Source: Corylus avellana (taxonomy: Eukaryota > Streptophyta > Magnoliopsida > Fagales > Betulaceae). From it: 64,000 nt of DNA. The DNA lies in the NCBI RefSeq assembly GCF_901000735.1, contig NC_081544.1, positions 27,646,095 through 27,710,094 on the forward strand. Direction: 5' to 3'. The notes under the pieces were generated by a model that was not told where the DNA came from, searched no databases, and saw only the letters and a program-made list of their open reading frames with translations. Below are positions 10,652-21,010 of the stretch, in pieces (position 1 is the first letter of the stretch; every line of letters begins with the position of its first letter). Made by a program: the position numbers and the translations under genes.

Positions 10652-10663
10652 CTTTTATATATA
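10652..10663 (-). promoter_or_regulatory. TATA box of defensin-like gene A
   Basis: TATATATAAAAG on the minus strand, 42-53 bp upstream of the ATG at 10610, implies a very short leader. The block from here to the ATG (AAAAGCCC-GAGGCCTCATTC, then TATTTAGCAC) is conserved in copies B, C and D. There the box reads CTATAAAAG at 13369-13377 and 17699-17707, and is altered to CTATAGAAAG in copy D. Confidence 0.65.
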
Positions 10664-10760
10664 GCATCTGTTAATGTCGCTTCTTTTCATGCTTTTAGTC
10701 CGGCCAAGGATATGATTGGCAGAACGCCATATATATACAAATTAAGCTCTAAGATCTTTC

Positions 10761-10930
10761 GGATTCTGTTTGAGATTGTGTTTGAGAAATAAAACTTTCA
10801 AGTCCTAAAAGTATGTTTTCGCCATTTTTAGGCTTTTTAAACCCTTCAGAATTCTTTCAATTTTTTTTACCATTCTTCTAGCGAACTTTTTGAGTTTTTA
10901 GGCCCCTCAAATGCATACCCAAACAGGCCC
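10761..10930. mobile_element. Tourist-like MITE remnant
   Basis: The start, TTCTGTTTGAGATTGTGTTTGAG, is cited here only by its ends (TTCTGTTTGAG and GTGTTTGAG); the end is CAAACAGGCCC followed by TTA. Its interior (TTTCAAGTC, TTTTTGAGTTTTTAGG) is related to the better-preserved element at 14463-14705. The left terminus is eroded. It lies about 100 bp upstream of the TATA box of defensin-like gene A. Confidence 0.5.
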
Positions 10931-11038
10931 TTAGTGCGTTTTATTAGAATTAATTTGAGGATCTACGATATCAATTATAACTTTTTTTAATGAAACTATG
11001 ATTCAGTCCAAAGCAAGAGACACAGTTTGATCAGTTCT

Positions 11039-11350
11039 GTACCTCTCATTTTCCTTCTTTCTTTCTTTTTTTTTTTCTTTCTTTTTTTCTTTTTCTTTTT
11101 TTTAATTACATTAATTTTCATTGTAGAAATTTGATTACAACCTTACTATTATCTTCAACAAATCAAAAAAAAAAAAAATTTCCTGGAAAAATATTAAAAT
11201 AGAAGTAAACCAATAAATGGAATGTCAAATTTTGTTTATTTAAGAATATTAAATATAGGGACGAATTGATTGATACTAATACTATCAAATCTGATTAGAG
11301 AGACCCCATAACAAGTTGAAAGAACACTTGAGCATTAAATACATGGAAGT
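11039..11350 (-). repeat. Upstream-flank module of the defensin-like array, copy 1
   Basis: It is homologous to 13505-13745 (plus 14041-14062), 15424-15575 and 20510-20815. Shared pieces are ACCTCTCATTTTCC, AGAAATTTGATTACAACCTTA, AGTAAACCAATA, GAATGTC, AAGAATATTAAATATAGGGAC, GA-CCC-ATAACAAGTTGAAAGA and GAGCATTAAATAC. It lies distal to the promoter of each copy and marks the other edge of the duplicated unit. Confidence 0.8.
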
Positions 11351-11940
11351 ATCTTCAATTGGTTACCCATTATTAGCCACCATTGATTGATTTCGTCAAG
11401 CACTCAAAACATTAGGGAAACCATTTGTGATGGCAAGTCACGTAGGGCCATTTTTGCTGTGGCGATTGAGCAGTACTATTTTTTATACACAATATAAAAA
11501 CTCATAATATAATGAGTATAGAATGCGAAATAATATGAAATAAAGGAAAGAGAAAAAGACACAGAGATTAAGGTAGTTTAGCATATAGCCTACATCCACA
11601 CATCAAAACCTTAATAAGCTACATATTTCATCAGAGTATACAACTCTATTTATAGAGCTTTACATATCAAATATTTTCTAAATTTCTTGATATAGGGAAT
11701 ACAAAATCAACATTTATTCAAAATGATTTATAGCCTTAACAGTACATGAGAATATATCTATATAACCGACAAATACCTTAAATGTACACTTTAGTAGATG
11801 GACAACATTTAAAAACAAGACAAGAATATATTTTTGTTCACGTCAAACAACACACCATTACAAACAATATTTGTGGAGTATAAATCATGTGCTAAAGTAC
11901 GTAGTTTAGAAATTGCCAAAGGTTTTTCAGTAGTTGGGAT

Positions 11941-13324
11941 TTAGCATTTCTTCCAGCAGATGCATGCAAAGCAACATAACCAGCTTGACAGTTTCCACGA
12001 ACTGCTTTCTTCTTCTCCTTGCAAAACAAGTCACATTTCGCTGAGTTGAAGCGTGAGTTACAAGGCTTACCGCTTGGACCTAGCCCTACAGACTGGATCG
12101 TCATCGCCTCGTGAGTGCTATCATAATCATACAAAGAGATCGTCAGAGAGAGATCAAAGAATGTGCATTAAAATATACAGAAACTGGAAAATATGGAATT
12201 AAACTAATGCAAAGTTTCAAATTAAGCCAATATATAAATAATTAATACTTATTTATTTGTTATATATTATGATTGTTGTAGTTGTTCAAATAGCTACAAC
12301 TTGTTTAGGATGTTTCTTATTAGTCCTGATATTAGGCTGTCAAGAGTCAGACAAGTGTCTGCCAAAGTCTGATGTGGCTTTATTAAAAAAAAAAAAAAAT
12401 AGTAGAAAAATCTCTCTCTTCCTAGTCCTGCTAGATTTTGTTTTGTTTTGTTTTTTTTTTTTTTTTTTTTTGTTAAATTTTTATGAGTTAATATTTAGTT
12501 TCTAATGCCTCAAAATTTATTTTTGGATTTAAAACTAAAACCTAGGGGTGGAAGGTTAACCCTTTAGGGATGGTATCACTTAAAAGGGATTTTATCATCC
12601 TAAATTTAGTGCTAATACTTCAAATTTAAATTTCTCTTTAATATCTCTCTTCTTTAATTTAAAAAACAAATTTAAAAAAATAAAAATAAAGAGGTGTTTG
12701 ACGCATGAGGCAGCCGAAAATCTCAATTCGTTTCTTATAGCAACCTACTCTGAATTTTTTTTGTTTAGGAGAAACTTCACAAAGACTTCATAAACTTTCA
12801 CGTATTTTGAGAAGACCATCCCAAAGTTCAAAAATTCTTCTTTCACCCATTGAACTTTTTATTTGATGCAATTTACCCTTTTACGTTAGGGTATGGCGTT
12901 AAACAGACGTAGAAGTTCGATAATGGGTAAAATTGAGGGTTTTTAAACTTTAGAGAGTCTTCTCAAAACACATGAAAGTTCATGGGACATTCGTGAAGTT
13001 AACTATTTTATTTATTTATTAACCCGCAGACAATTCACTCATAAATGTATCATGACATGATGACTTTTGTTTTTAATGTAGTTTTTTAGTAAAAGGAGAT
13101 GCTGAAATGCTAATGGTTCATCTTGGACAGAATATATATATATCCCTATGCTATTCACGTTGGGTATTTTTGAGCAAGTTTTTTTTTGTAGGAGACTATA
13201 AATGTACTCCTTTATTTATGTAATTTGAATTTCACTAGCTATTTTGGTGCATCATAATCACCTGCGTTTGCAGAAGGAGGATGAAGAAGGTGACGATTGC
13301 AAGAAGTTTAAGAGCCTTGGCCAT
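11941..13324 (-). pseudogene. Defensin-like gene, copy B (frameshifted, enlarged intron)
   Basis: Exon 1 (13324-13262) still encodes a 21-residue signal peptide like that of copy A and ends in CAG|GTGATT. Exon 2 (12117-11941) starts after the usual AG. The spacing between the first two Cys codons is 25 nt where copy A has 21, which throws the frame onto an early TAA. One base is also missing just before the Cys-Ile-Cys codons. The intron is 1,144 bp, against 139-212 bp in the other copies, because about 1 kb including a fold-back element has been inserted. The promoter with a CTATAAAAG box at 13369-13377 remains. I read this as a dead copy; sequencing error is unlikely with two independent lesions. 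Confidence 0.85.
12771..13002. mobile_element. Fold-back MITE inside the intron of copy B
   Basis: An imperfect palindrome. The left arm starts GAAACTTCACAAAG and reaches TTTTGAGAAGAC. The right arm is its reverse complement, from GTCTTCTCAAAACA through CATGAAAGTTCATGGGACA to GTGAAGTT. The arms are about 44 bp with roughly 80% identity by eye, around a centre of about 140 bp. It has no coding capacity. Confidence 0.7.
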
Positions 13325-13745
13325 ATTTTTCACTCACTTCATGTGCCAAATAGAATGAGGCCTCGGGGCTTTTATAGCATCTGTTATTGGATGTTTGGAG
13401 CGTTTCATTAGGTTCAATTGGAGGATCCACGTCATCAATTATAATTTTTTTTTTTAATAAAACTATGATTCAGGCCAAAGCAAAAGACAAAGTTTGATAA
13501 CTTGTACCTCTCATTTTCCTTTATATACACTTTAATTTTTTTTCTATATTGTAGAAATTTGATCACAACCTTAATATTATCTTTACCACATCAAAAATAT
13601 ATATTTTCCTGGAAAAATATTAAAATAAAAGTAAACCAATAAATGGAATGTCAAATTTTATTTATTAAGAATATTAAATATAGCTAGGGACGATCTGATT
13701 GATAATATCCAATCTGATTAAAGAGACCCCATAACATGTTGAAAG

Positions 13746-14041
13746 AGGATCAGGATCCCCTCAAATTTCTTTTAAATTTGATATTCTCTTATTATTAAAT
13801 CTTAGCTATACTTTACATCTAACAATCCACAACGTGTCATCTGTCACACAAAATAAATACTAAATTTAATGAAACTTTAATGCCTCAATGAACTATTGAG
13901 AGAAAATAAATTTTCATTAACTTTAACAATTATTTTGTGTGACAGCTGGCACATTATAGATTGTTAGATGTAAAGTATGACTATGATTTAAAAAAAAAAG
14001 ATAATCTTAAATTTGAAAGAAATTTGAGGGGATCCTAATCC
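13746..14041. mobile_element. Palindromic MITE inserted in upstream-flank module 2
   Basis: The left end GGATCAGGATCCCCTCAAAT is the reverse complement of the right end (GAGGGGATCCTAATCC). The arms continue through AAATTTGA-AT-TCTT, TACTTTACATCTAACAAT, CACAACGTGTCATCTGTCA and ACAAAATAA. The whole ~295 bp can fold into one hairpin. It splits the flank module: flanking bases read GTTGAAAGA before and GCACTAGAGC after, and the module at 20775 has them joined as GTTGAAAGAGCACTGGAG. That is the empty site. Confidence 0.8.
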
Positions 14042-14061
14042 GCACTAGAGCATTAAATACA

Positions 14062-14459
14062 TATTTTCAATATGATTGGTGGTAATGCGGCACAATAATG
14101 AGTTATGTCAACTTGTCGTCGAAATTATGTCAACATACTTTCAAAATAAATCTCATAATAATAGAGGCAACAAATACTTACTTTCGCTAAAAACCCCAAA
14201 ACTCACATTCTCGCTCACTATTGGTTTTTCTGAGGCAAGAGGGCATCCAAATGAAGTAAAAAGGCGTAAATGATCAATATATAGGCTCTCATGCACCTAC
14301 AAGATAAGCTAAGGTGTCGACTTTCAATTGCATGGAACTGGCATCAAATGTTCGAGGCACACATCAAACGATCATTAGGGTTTTTGAGCATCGAACAATC
14401 GAACTTTTTGTTGATCCTTCAGCCCTTGCAAAAAATTATAAAAGTCCAAAATCTCTCGC
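14062..14459. other. Intergenic spacer in the array, no gene seen
   Basis: Between the copy-B upstream flank and the Tourist-like MITE. Short ORFs have no recognised domain. Confidence 0.4.
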
Positions 14460-14462
14460 TTA

Positions 14463-14705
14463 GAGCCTGTTTGGAATTACGTTTGAGAAATATAGCTTTT
14501 AAGTCAAAAAAATGTTTTTGGGCAAAAGCATCATTTTTAAGCTTTTGTCAAAAGTGCGGTTTGACCATTTTTAGATTTTTTAGACCCTTAAAAGCGCTTT
14601 TAATATTTTTTACCAAATGAGTACTTTTTTTTTTTTTTTTTTATACGGACTTTTTGAGTGTTAAAAGCACTTTTAGGCAGTTCAAACGCAATTCCAAGCA
14701 GGCCC
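14463..14705. mobile_element. Tourist-like MITE with TTA target duplication
   Basis: The termini GAGCCTGTTTGGAATTACG and CGCAATTCCAAGCAGGCCC are inverted repeats of about 19 bp with few mismatches. TTA flanks both sides (14460-14462 and 14706-14708). The TTA duplication and 243-bp size suit a PIF/Harbinger-derived MITE. It has no transposase. Related remnants lie at 10761-10930 and 18340-18400. Confidence 0.75.
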
Positions 14706-14708
14706 TTA

Positions 14709-15423
14709 ATCTAACCCTAATATCCTCGAGTTTTAATTAAGGTACTCTTACCTTCAATTAATATTTTGGGGTGTTACACATTGAGGGCATTCAATCCCCA
14801 TATCACAAATTGCTCAAAGTTATCATAGGAATGAGGGGCTATTGGAATGGTAGGGCTGCCACCTCGCTGGACCAATGCCCCAACAGCCCATGCCAAAAGC
14901 CTAAAAAGGGGGAGGCCCAAACCCAGTCCCATAAAAGAAGACAAAGAGGGATGAGCATTGCCAAAAAAGGCAACCCTCATAAGGAAAAAGGTCCCATCAT
15001 TAATGATACAATAAGACCATGAGAAATGATAAAAATAATTATTTCAATCATCTTCGTATACTGAAAAGGTGAATCTACCATTAAATTTTTGTGAAACTCA
15101 CATAAGTCCACAAATTTACTAATAAATCTATTTGATTTGTAAGAAGAGGTGATTGAAAGACAGGTGATAGGATGGTGATAGGATGATGTGTACCACGCCT
15201 CTAAGCCCACATGCATAGGAGGGGAAAGAACAACAGCCAAGCAAGTCACTTAAGGAAATGTCCCACTAAAGGCAAGGATTCATTGGTTCCACAAGGAAGG
15301 AAAACGTCAAAGAAAACCCAGCATCAAAGGTGATGTTGCCGCCACCAATAGCGTGTCACTTTGACTCTTGGCTTTCTTACAGGTTTCCTGTGTTGAGGAT
15401 GCTTGGTGTATGTAATAAGAAAA
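14709..15423. other. Unassigned spacer within the defensin-like array
   Basis: About 700 bp with no recognisable gene. The ORFs at 14771-15022 (+) and 14774-15249 (-) overlap on opposite strands and have no domain signature. The DNA is less AT-rich than its surroundings and may be a piece of an unrecognised mobile element. Confidence 0.35.
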
Positions 15424-15575
15424 GGTAAACCAATAAATGGAATGCATAAGTTTGTTTATTAAGAATATTAAATATAGGGACAAATTGATCGATAATATCA
15501 AATCAGATTAGAGGGACCCTATAACAAGTTGAAAGATAATCGAGTGTTAGATACATTCAAACATCTTTGATTGGA
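15424..15575 (-). repeat. Orphan upstream-flank module (third copy)
   Basis: It matches the flank modules of copies A, B and D (AAACCAATAAATGGAATG, AAGAATATTAAATATAGGGAC, GATCGATAATATCAAATCAG, AACAAGTTGAAAGA, GTGTTAGATACAT). No exon-1 signal-peptide sequence or promoter lies on its gene-proximal side (14.1-15.4 kb). It therefore looks like the remains of a fifth unit whose gene is gone. Confidence 0.7.
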
Positions 15576-15769
15576 TTAACAAATGTTTTCTTTGTTAGAA
15601 TATAAAGTAAATGATCAATTCATTCTATTATAGCTGTTTAAGCTTTTAAGATAACTAGTAAGGTAACATGATATCATAACAAAGTTTATGAGTTTGAGTA
15701 CACAAGTGAGAGTGAGTATTAGAATATTAATTAAACGATTAATTCATCATTTTCTATTGGCTTAAGCTT

Positions 15770-16460
15770 TTGGAAAAATAAAGTCTTGCAGTATATACAA
15801 GGAACCAAGAACTATAGCTTGACCTACAGGTACACTGACCATTTGAAGGTGATTGGTTATTTAGTTTTGGATTTTGCTGAATGTGTAGATAGTAAAAAGT
15901 TTACTTCATGATATATTTTTCGTTTTGCTAAAGAGCTATATTCAGGAGATTAAGCAGAATATAGTTGTTATGTCAACCATGAAAATAAAGTTTATTGCAT
16001 GTTATGGATTCAGTACATAGGCATTATGGTTGAGACATTTTATTAAATGTCGCTATTATAGCAAGACCCATAAAGATCTTCTTCAATAATTCTACTGTCC
16101 GAGAGATACAATAAGCTGACTATAGATGTCTACCATGAAAACAAAGTTTATTGCATGTTATGAATTCACTACATAGCAACCATGATTGAGACATTTTATT
16201 AATTGTCGATATATAGCTAGCGAGACCCATAATGATCTTCGATAATTCTACTACAGTTTTCTTTTCTAAGAATAATGAGAGCAGAAGCAGATGTACGTAC
16301 GTATATCAATATAAAGTATCTTAGTGTGAGAGAATATTAAGAGACATGAAGTGTTTATTAGGCATATAAATACTAAATCAATAATTGCAGATCTCGTAAG
16401 TAAAATTTTATCAATAAAGAAGTATAAAGTCACGTGGAGTATATGAAACTCATTAATTGA
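15770..16460 (+). mobile_element. Decayed Ty1/copia retrotransposon, RNase H region
   Basis: Conceptual reading with stops gives LQYIQGTKNYSLTYRYTDH, then GYLVLDFAECVDSKKF, then a STMK-like stretch and a downstream segment resembling copia DNNSA and ADPLTKG regions. This is the order of the copia RNase H domain. A segment (about 15973-16080) is duplicated at 16129-16235, sharing CCATGAAAA, AAAGTTTATTGCATGTTATG and GAGACATTTTATTAA. Many stops show it is dead. No LTR is attached. Confidence 0.7.
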
Positions 16461-16829
16461 TGTTGTACTTAGTTTCTTTGTAATTGGTCTATAGACAGTT
16501 TTTATGTACAATATTTATTGGTTTTCTCCGTGGGGATAAATAAAGTTGGACCTAAATGTAATATACGAAAGGGATGACATTCTATTTTCAATTGTTCTTT
16601 TTCATGATTGATAAAGTCTTGCGAATAAAACTTATTTACTAACTGACAAATATTATCAATTATGGTATAGAGTAAAGCCAAATTCACATGGGACCATTTT
16701 TTTTTTTTTTTTTTTGTCTCAGCCATATGGTAACATGTTTGTTTGTCAACTTAGGTATATTAAGTACTGTTTTTCTTTACACTTTTTTCGATATGGAACT
16801 CAACACTCAGAAGTGCACTCATCATAACA
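16461..16829. other. Intergenic, no gene seen
   Basis: AT-rich sequence between the copia remnant and the 3'-flank module of defensin-like copy C. It includes a 22-base poly-T run near 16697 and nothing else recognised. Confidence 0.4.
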
Positions 16830-17185
16830 ATTTTGGTTGTGGCAATAGAACAATCTTATTTTTATACATAACATAGGATATAGCCGACAAACACCGTACC
16901 TTAATTAATTAAACACTTCAATAGACAACCTTTTGTTTTTGTTTTTAAATGTACAGATACAAAAGAGAAAAGACAGCATTTTTTTGTTCACATCTAGCAC
17001 ACCATGGCCATTACAAGCCAATTCGATCTGGAGTATACAACTTGTACTAAAGTAATTTATGCCCTGCTTGAAATGTCGCCAAAAGGTGTGGGTCTGAGAA
17101 ATGAAGGATATATACATTGCTCCTAATGATCATATATGAAGTTATATATAGAACGTCGTCGTCCCAACTGCAATGCATTATATAT

Positions 17186-17649
17186 TCAGCAATCCCTCCA
17201 GCAGATGCATGCATCAGCAACAGAACCAATAACACATTCTCCTCTAATTGCTTGCTTCTTCTCCCTGCAAAACCTGTCACATTTTGGTTATTTGAAGTGG
17301 CGGTGACAACGCCTACCGCTTGGATGCCTACACACTGGCCATGGGTAGTCTTCTCCAGCTCGTGAGTGCTATCATATATATACAAAGATATCGTCAGAAT
17401 GTGTATTAAATATACAGAAACTTGAAAATATGGAATTCTCAACGAATTTTGGGATTTGATTATTACTATCAAATTTTGATTCAATGGTAATTTTAAAAGC
17501 TCAATAAAAAAGCGTGAGAATAAAAATGCACAGAAGTGAAAGTATGTATAGCATTTCTCAACGAAAGTGTATTTTCTTACCTGCGTTTGCAAAAGGGGGA
17601 CAGTGACAGCGACAGCGACAAGTGCAAGAATATGAAGAGCCTTAGCCAT
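17186..17649 (-). pseudogene. Defensin-like gene, copy C (premature stop in exon 2)
   Basis: Exon 1 (17649-17581) encodes a 23-residue signal peptide, MAKALHILALVAVAVTV then PLLQTQ, with a CAG|GTAAGA donor. Exon 2 (17368-17186) begins after the conserved AG in phase 0. All eight Cys codons are present with C-x7-C at the start and C-x8-C-x1-C-x3-C at the end, closing on TGA. However, a TAA stop falls between Cys2 and Cys3 (17278-17292 region), where copies A and D have an Asn-Ser-Ala stretch. The intron is 212 bp. Everything else looks functional, so loss is recent, or the stop is a base error. TATA box CTATAAAAG at 17699-17707. An in-frame ATG three codons upstream could also start it. Confidence 0.8.
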
Positions 17650-19020
17650 ATCTTTCACTCACTTGTACGTGCTAATTAAATAGAATGAAGCCTTGGGGCT
17701 TTTATAGCGCCAGTAATGTTGCTTCTTTTCAATCCAAAAGGATATGATTGGTAGAGAGCTATTACAAATTAAGCTTCAAGATCCCTAAAATATTATTGGA
17801 TGTTTATCGCGTTTAATTAGTATTGAAGGCTCGTGAGACAAACGTTTAGTTTTAGTTAATAAGATATACCTTATTTTAAAAACAGCAACAACAACAAAAA
17901 AAAAATTATGAAACCACGATTCAGGTGGCCAAAGCAAGAGACAAAGAGCTTGGGTTATATATATATACCTCTCATTTTTATTTTATTTTTTAACATTAAT
18001 AAAATGGTTATGGATTATTACTAATAAACCCCAAAAATTTAATATAGACCATCTAAGAATCAGGCTAAATAGAAAAACAAACATTTCTCAATGTTTGATG
18101 CATGATGTGGTTGTTTTATGAGCTTTTTGGATATAAATACTCCATTCAAATTTTTATTTATTTTTTATTTTTTGCTTATATAGAAAAAAAATATATATAT
18201 TATTTTTCTTTTAAGAGATCTTTAAGATTCCAAATTCTTATAATTTAATTTGAAACTAGTGGGGGGACATTGATGTAGTAGAAATTGTAAGTTTAAGTTT
18301 TAATCAATGTGAAACTTTAATTGGGCCGTGATTAGTAATAGAACTTGTTTGAGATTGCGTTTGAGAGACTTAAAAATTCTTTTAACACTCAAAAAGCCCG
18401 TTAATGAAATTTGTGATAATTCAAATGGCTATTTTGAAACATATATCAAAGTTTTGAAAAAAAAAACACTAATTAATAGAAATATGTATGGGATATTACA
18501 GGTGTTAATGGAAGATTAATTGGGACTAAAAGGACGGTTCTTATGTTAATTAGATTATTTCTTACCTTATTTTTTTTTTAAAAAAAAAAAATTACTAAAT
18601 TGGTTCTTGTGGTTTTTATTATCTATCACATCAATTCTCAAGCTTTCAAATGTCCTTCAAATTTTTATTTTTATTTTTTTATACGAGTCTTTAAATTTTA
18701 TTGTGGTTTGTCTTGTTATCAAATACAAGTAATGCTATATATAAGTCCTTCTTATGTCATTTTTATGTCCCTTCATTATTATTGAATTTTAATCAAATGA
18801 TAATTTTAAAAATCACCTCATTAATTAATACATGGCAAGAAGGAAGACCCTCCAAGCCCCCTTTGTTAGTGAGAGGATCAATCCTCAGGGGTCAGAAACC
18901 TTAAGGATTGATCCTCCCGCATCTGAATGAGATTTTAACGTTTTCTAACGGCTTAGTGCTGTCAAACTTCTTTATATTCATCATTAACCTGCTCTCAATC
19001 AATTTGCACGAATTATAACG
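17650..19020. other. Upstream region of copy C and AT-rich spacer
   Basis: The proximal 100 bp carry the conserved array promoter block. A truncated Tourist-like MITE remnant lies around 18340-18400 (TTGTTTGAGATTGCGTTTGAG start cited by its ends TTGTTTGAG and GCGTTTGAG; CACTCAAAAAGCCCG). The remainder is AT-rich with no gene seen. Confidence 0.4.
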
Positions 19021-19400
19021 TATTGAGAGATTGTCAGTGTGCCAGGGTGAAGAAAGAGTACTTGTCGTTTCGTCATTTTGAAAGTATTTGTGAGTTTGTA
19101 AGCCCTAGAAGGTTAGTGTGATGATTTGTTATTTGTTGCAGAATTGTTTATTGTGAGCGAATTGTCTAAATTCTACATCTTAAATTGGTATCAAAGCGAT
19201 GTAGGTACACTTCATTTGGATTTATCTCCCGAGTATAATCTTTGACTCCAATTATCAACGGCTCAATAACATTATTTGTTGTGCTCCCTACTTTAATGGG
19301 ATGGAACGAGATATGCCACAATTCAAATGATATTGGGTCAAATACGGTAAATTTTCTTCGAGTTAGCGTCACGCCAATACTCCACGCAAAAATTGACACT
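19021..19400 (+). mobile_element. Copia 5' fragment: LTR end, primer-binding site, gag start
   Basis: TTGGTATCAAAGC at about 19185-19197 is the standard initiator-Met tRNA primer-binding site of plant Ty1/copia elements. It follows an LTR-like end (TTGTCTAAATTCTACA then a short spacer). Downstream, a broken reading contains APYFNGMERD, like the start of copia gag. The element is truncated after about 200 bp. It may be the 5' part of the same family as the RNase H remnant at 15.8-16.4 kb, but I cannot show that. Confidence 0.65.
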
Positions 19401-19699
19401 TAAAGAACCTTTTTTGGTAATTAAAAAAACACATTAGCCCATTTAATTGCAATCTAACACTCGACATTAAAATGTGCGTCAAATGATCAGTCAATTATAT
19501 ATGTATGTGACAATATCCCAGCGGTCCATCTCGAATTGTCGATTTGTTCTTGGCTTGACACTTAGAGATGCTTTGTTGTTTGAATGAAACGTTCCACCAT
19601 TCGAATTACATTCTCTCGTCTTCTTGTTAAGTACTATAATTCCATCATTCCATGCATGAACTATAATTTTCTCCCGGGTGTTACACTAGTGATTGCATG
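19401..19699. other. Intergenic, no gene seen
   Basis: Sequence between the copia fragment and the 3'-flank module of copy D, with nothing recognisable. Confidence 0.4.
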
Positions 19700-19926
19700 C
19701 AAGTGATGACATTGCCATTTTAGCAATTGTGGCAATAGAGCAATACTATGTTTCATACATAATACAATATATAGTACTAGCCGAATAATAAAGACCCTAA
19801 ACACTTTAGTAGACAACATAAATTGTTTTTTAAAGTAATCCAAAAAAGACAAGATATTTTTGTTCTCCTACTGAAGCTATAGAACGTCGTCGTCCCAACT
19901 GCAACGCATTTTTCAGTAGTTGGGAT

Positions 19927-20311
19927 TTAGCATTTGTCCCAGCAGATGCATGCATAAGCAACAGAACCATTAACACATTTTCCCTTAATTGCTTTCTTCT
20001 TCTCCCTGCAAAACCTGTCACATTTCGCTGAGTTGAAGTCGTAATAATTACAACGCTTACCACTCGGACGCCTACAGTTTCCGACTACGCCTCCTGAGTG
20101 CTATCATACAAAGAGATCGTTGGAGAAAGATCAGAAGAATTAATGTGCATTAAATATACAGAAAGTACTGAAATATATATATATATATACATATATGCTT
20201 CTTGTTATATATCCTTAGCAACAAATATGAAGTACACCTACTCACCTGCGTTTGCAGAAGGAGGATGATGAAGAAAGTGACGATTGCAACAAGTTTAAGA
20301 GCTTTTGCCAT
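19927..20311 (-). CDS. Defensin-like cysteine-rich secreted peptide, copy D (intact)
   Basis: Exon 1 (20311-20246) encodes the same 22-residue signal peptide as copy A and ends CAG|GTGAGT. The intron is 145 bp. Exon 2 (20100-19927) runs in phase 0 for 57 residues to TAA, so the precursor has 79 residues. The eight cysteines follow C-x7-C-x9-C-x3-C-x10-C-x8-C-x1-C-x3-C, a cysteine-stabilised alpha-beta pattern, and the last residue is Cys. The mature region has blocks of Lys and Arg and is probably basic. The N-terminal part of the mature peptide differs most from copy A, while the FNSAKCDRFC and AYACICW blocks are shared. The TATA box is degraded (CTATAGAAAG near 20357-20366). Confidence 0.85.
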
Positions 20312-20509
20312 TTTTGTCACTCACTTAATTGTGCTCAATAGAATGAGGCCTCGGGGCTTTCTATAGTGACACAAAACAATTAGTTTAATTAGTTACTAAT
20401 TAAGCTACGGCATTCTTTATATATAATAACCCTTTCTTTCTTTTTTTTGGTTTTTTAAAGAAACTACCATTTAGGCCAAAGCAAGAGACAGATCGCTTGG
20501 GTTGTTTAC

Positions 20510-20840
20510 CCCTCAGCTCATTTGCTTTTTCTTAAAAAAAGAAAAAAAAAAAAAAACACATTAATTTTCATTGTATTATAGAAATTTGATTACAACCTTA
20601 ATTAACCTTTTAACTTTTTGATTCCGAAAATATATTTTTCTAGAAAATATTAAACTAAAAGTAAACCAATATATAAGTGGAATGTCGAAGTTTGTTTAAT
20701 TAAGAATATTTTAAATATAGGGACAAATTGATCGATAATATCAAACATTCTTATTAGAGGGATCCTATAACAAGTTGAAAGAGCACTGGAGTGTTAGATA
20801 CATACATGCATCAAAACATCTTCGATTGGACTAACAAACG
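20510..20840 (-). repeat. Upstream-flank module of the array, copy 4
   Basis: It carries the same pieces as the module at 11039-11350 (GAAATTTGATTACAACCTTAA, cited as GAAATTTGATT and ACAACCTTAA; AGTAAACCAATA; AGGGACAAATTGATCGATAA; ACAAGTTGAAAGAGCACTGG). This is the uninterrupted version that shows the empty site of the MITE in copy 2. It ends the array on the right. Confidence 0.75.
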
Positions 20841-21010
20841 TTTTTGTTTGTTAGAATATAAATTAAATAATTAAATTCATTATATCTTAACTATTAGCTT
20901 AGACCTTTCGAATAATTAGTAATTTAGCATTGCATCAAATCAGATGTTCTGAGTTTGAGCTCACACGTAAGAGTGAACATTCGAATTTTAATTAAATGAT
21001 TAATTCACAA

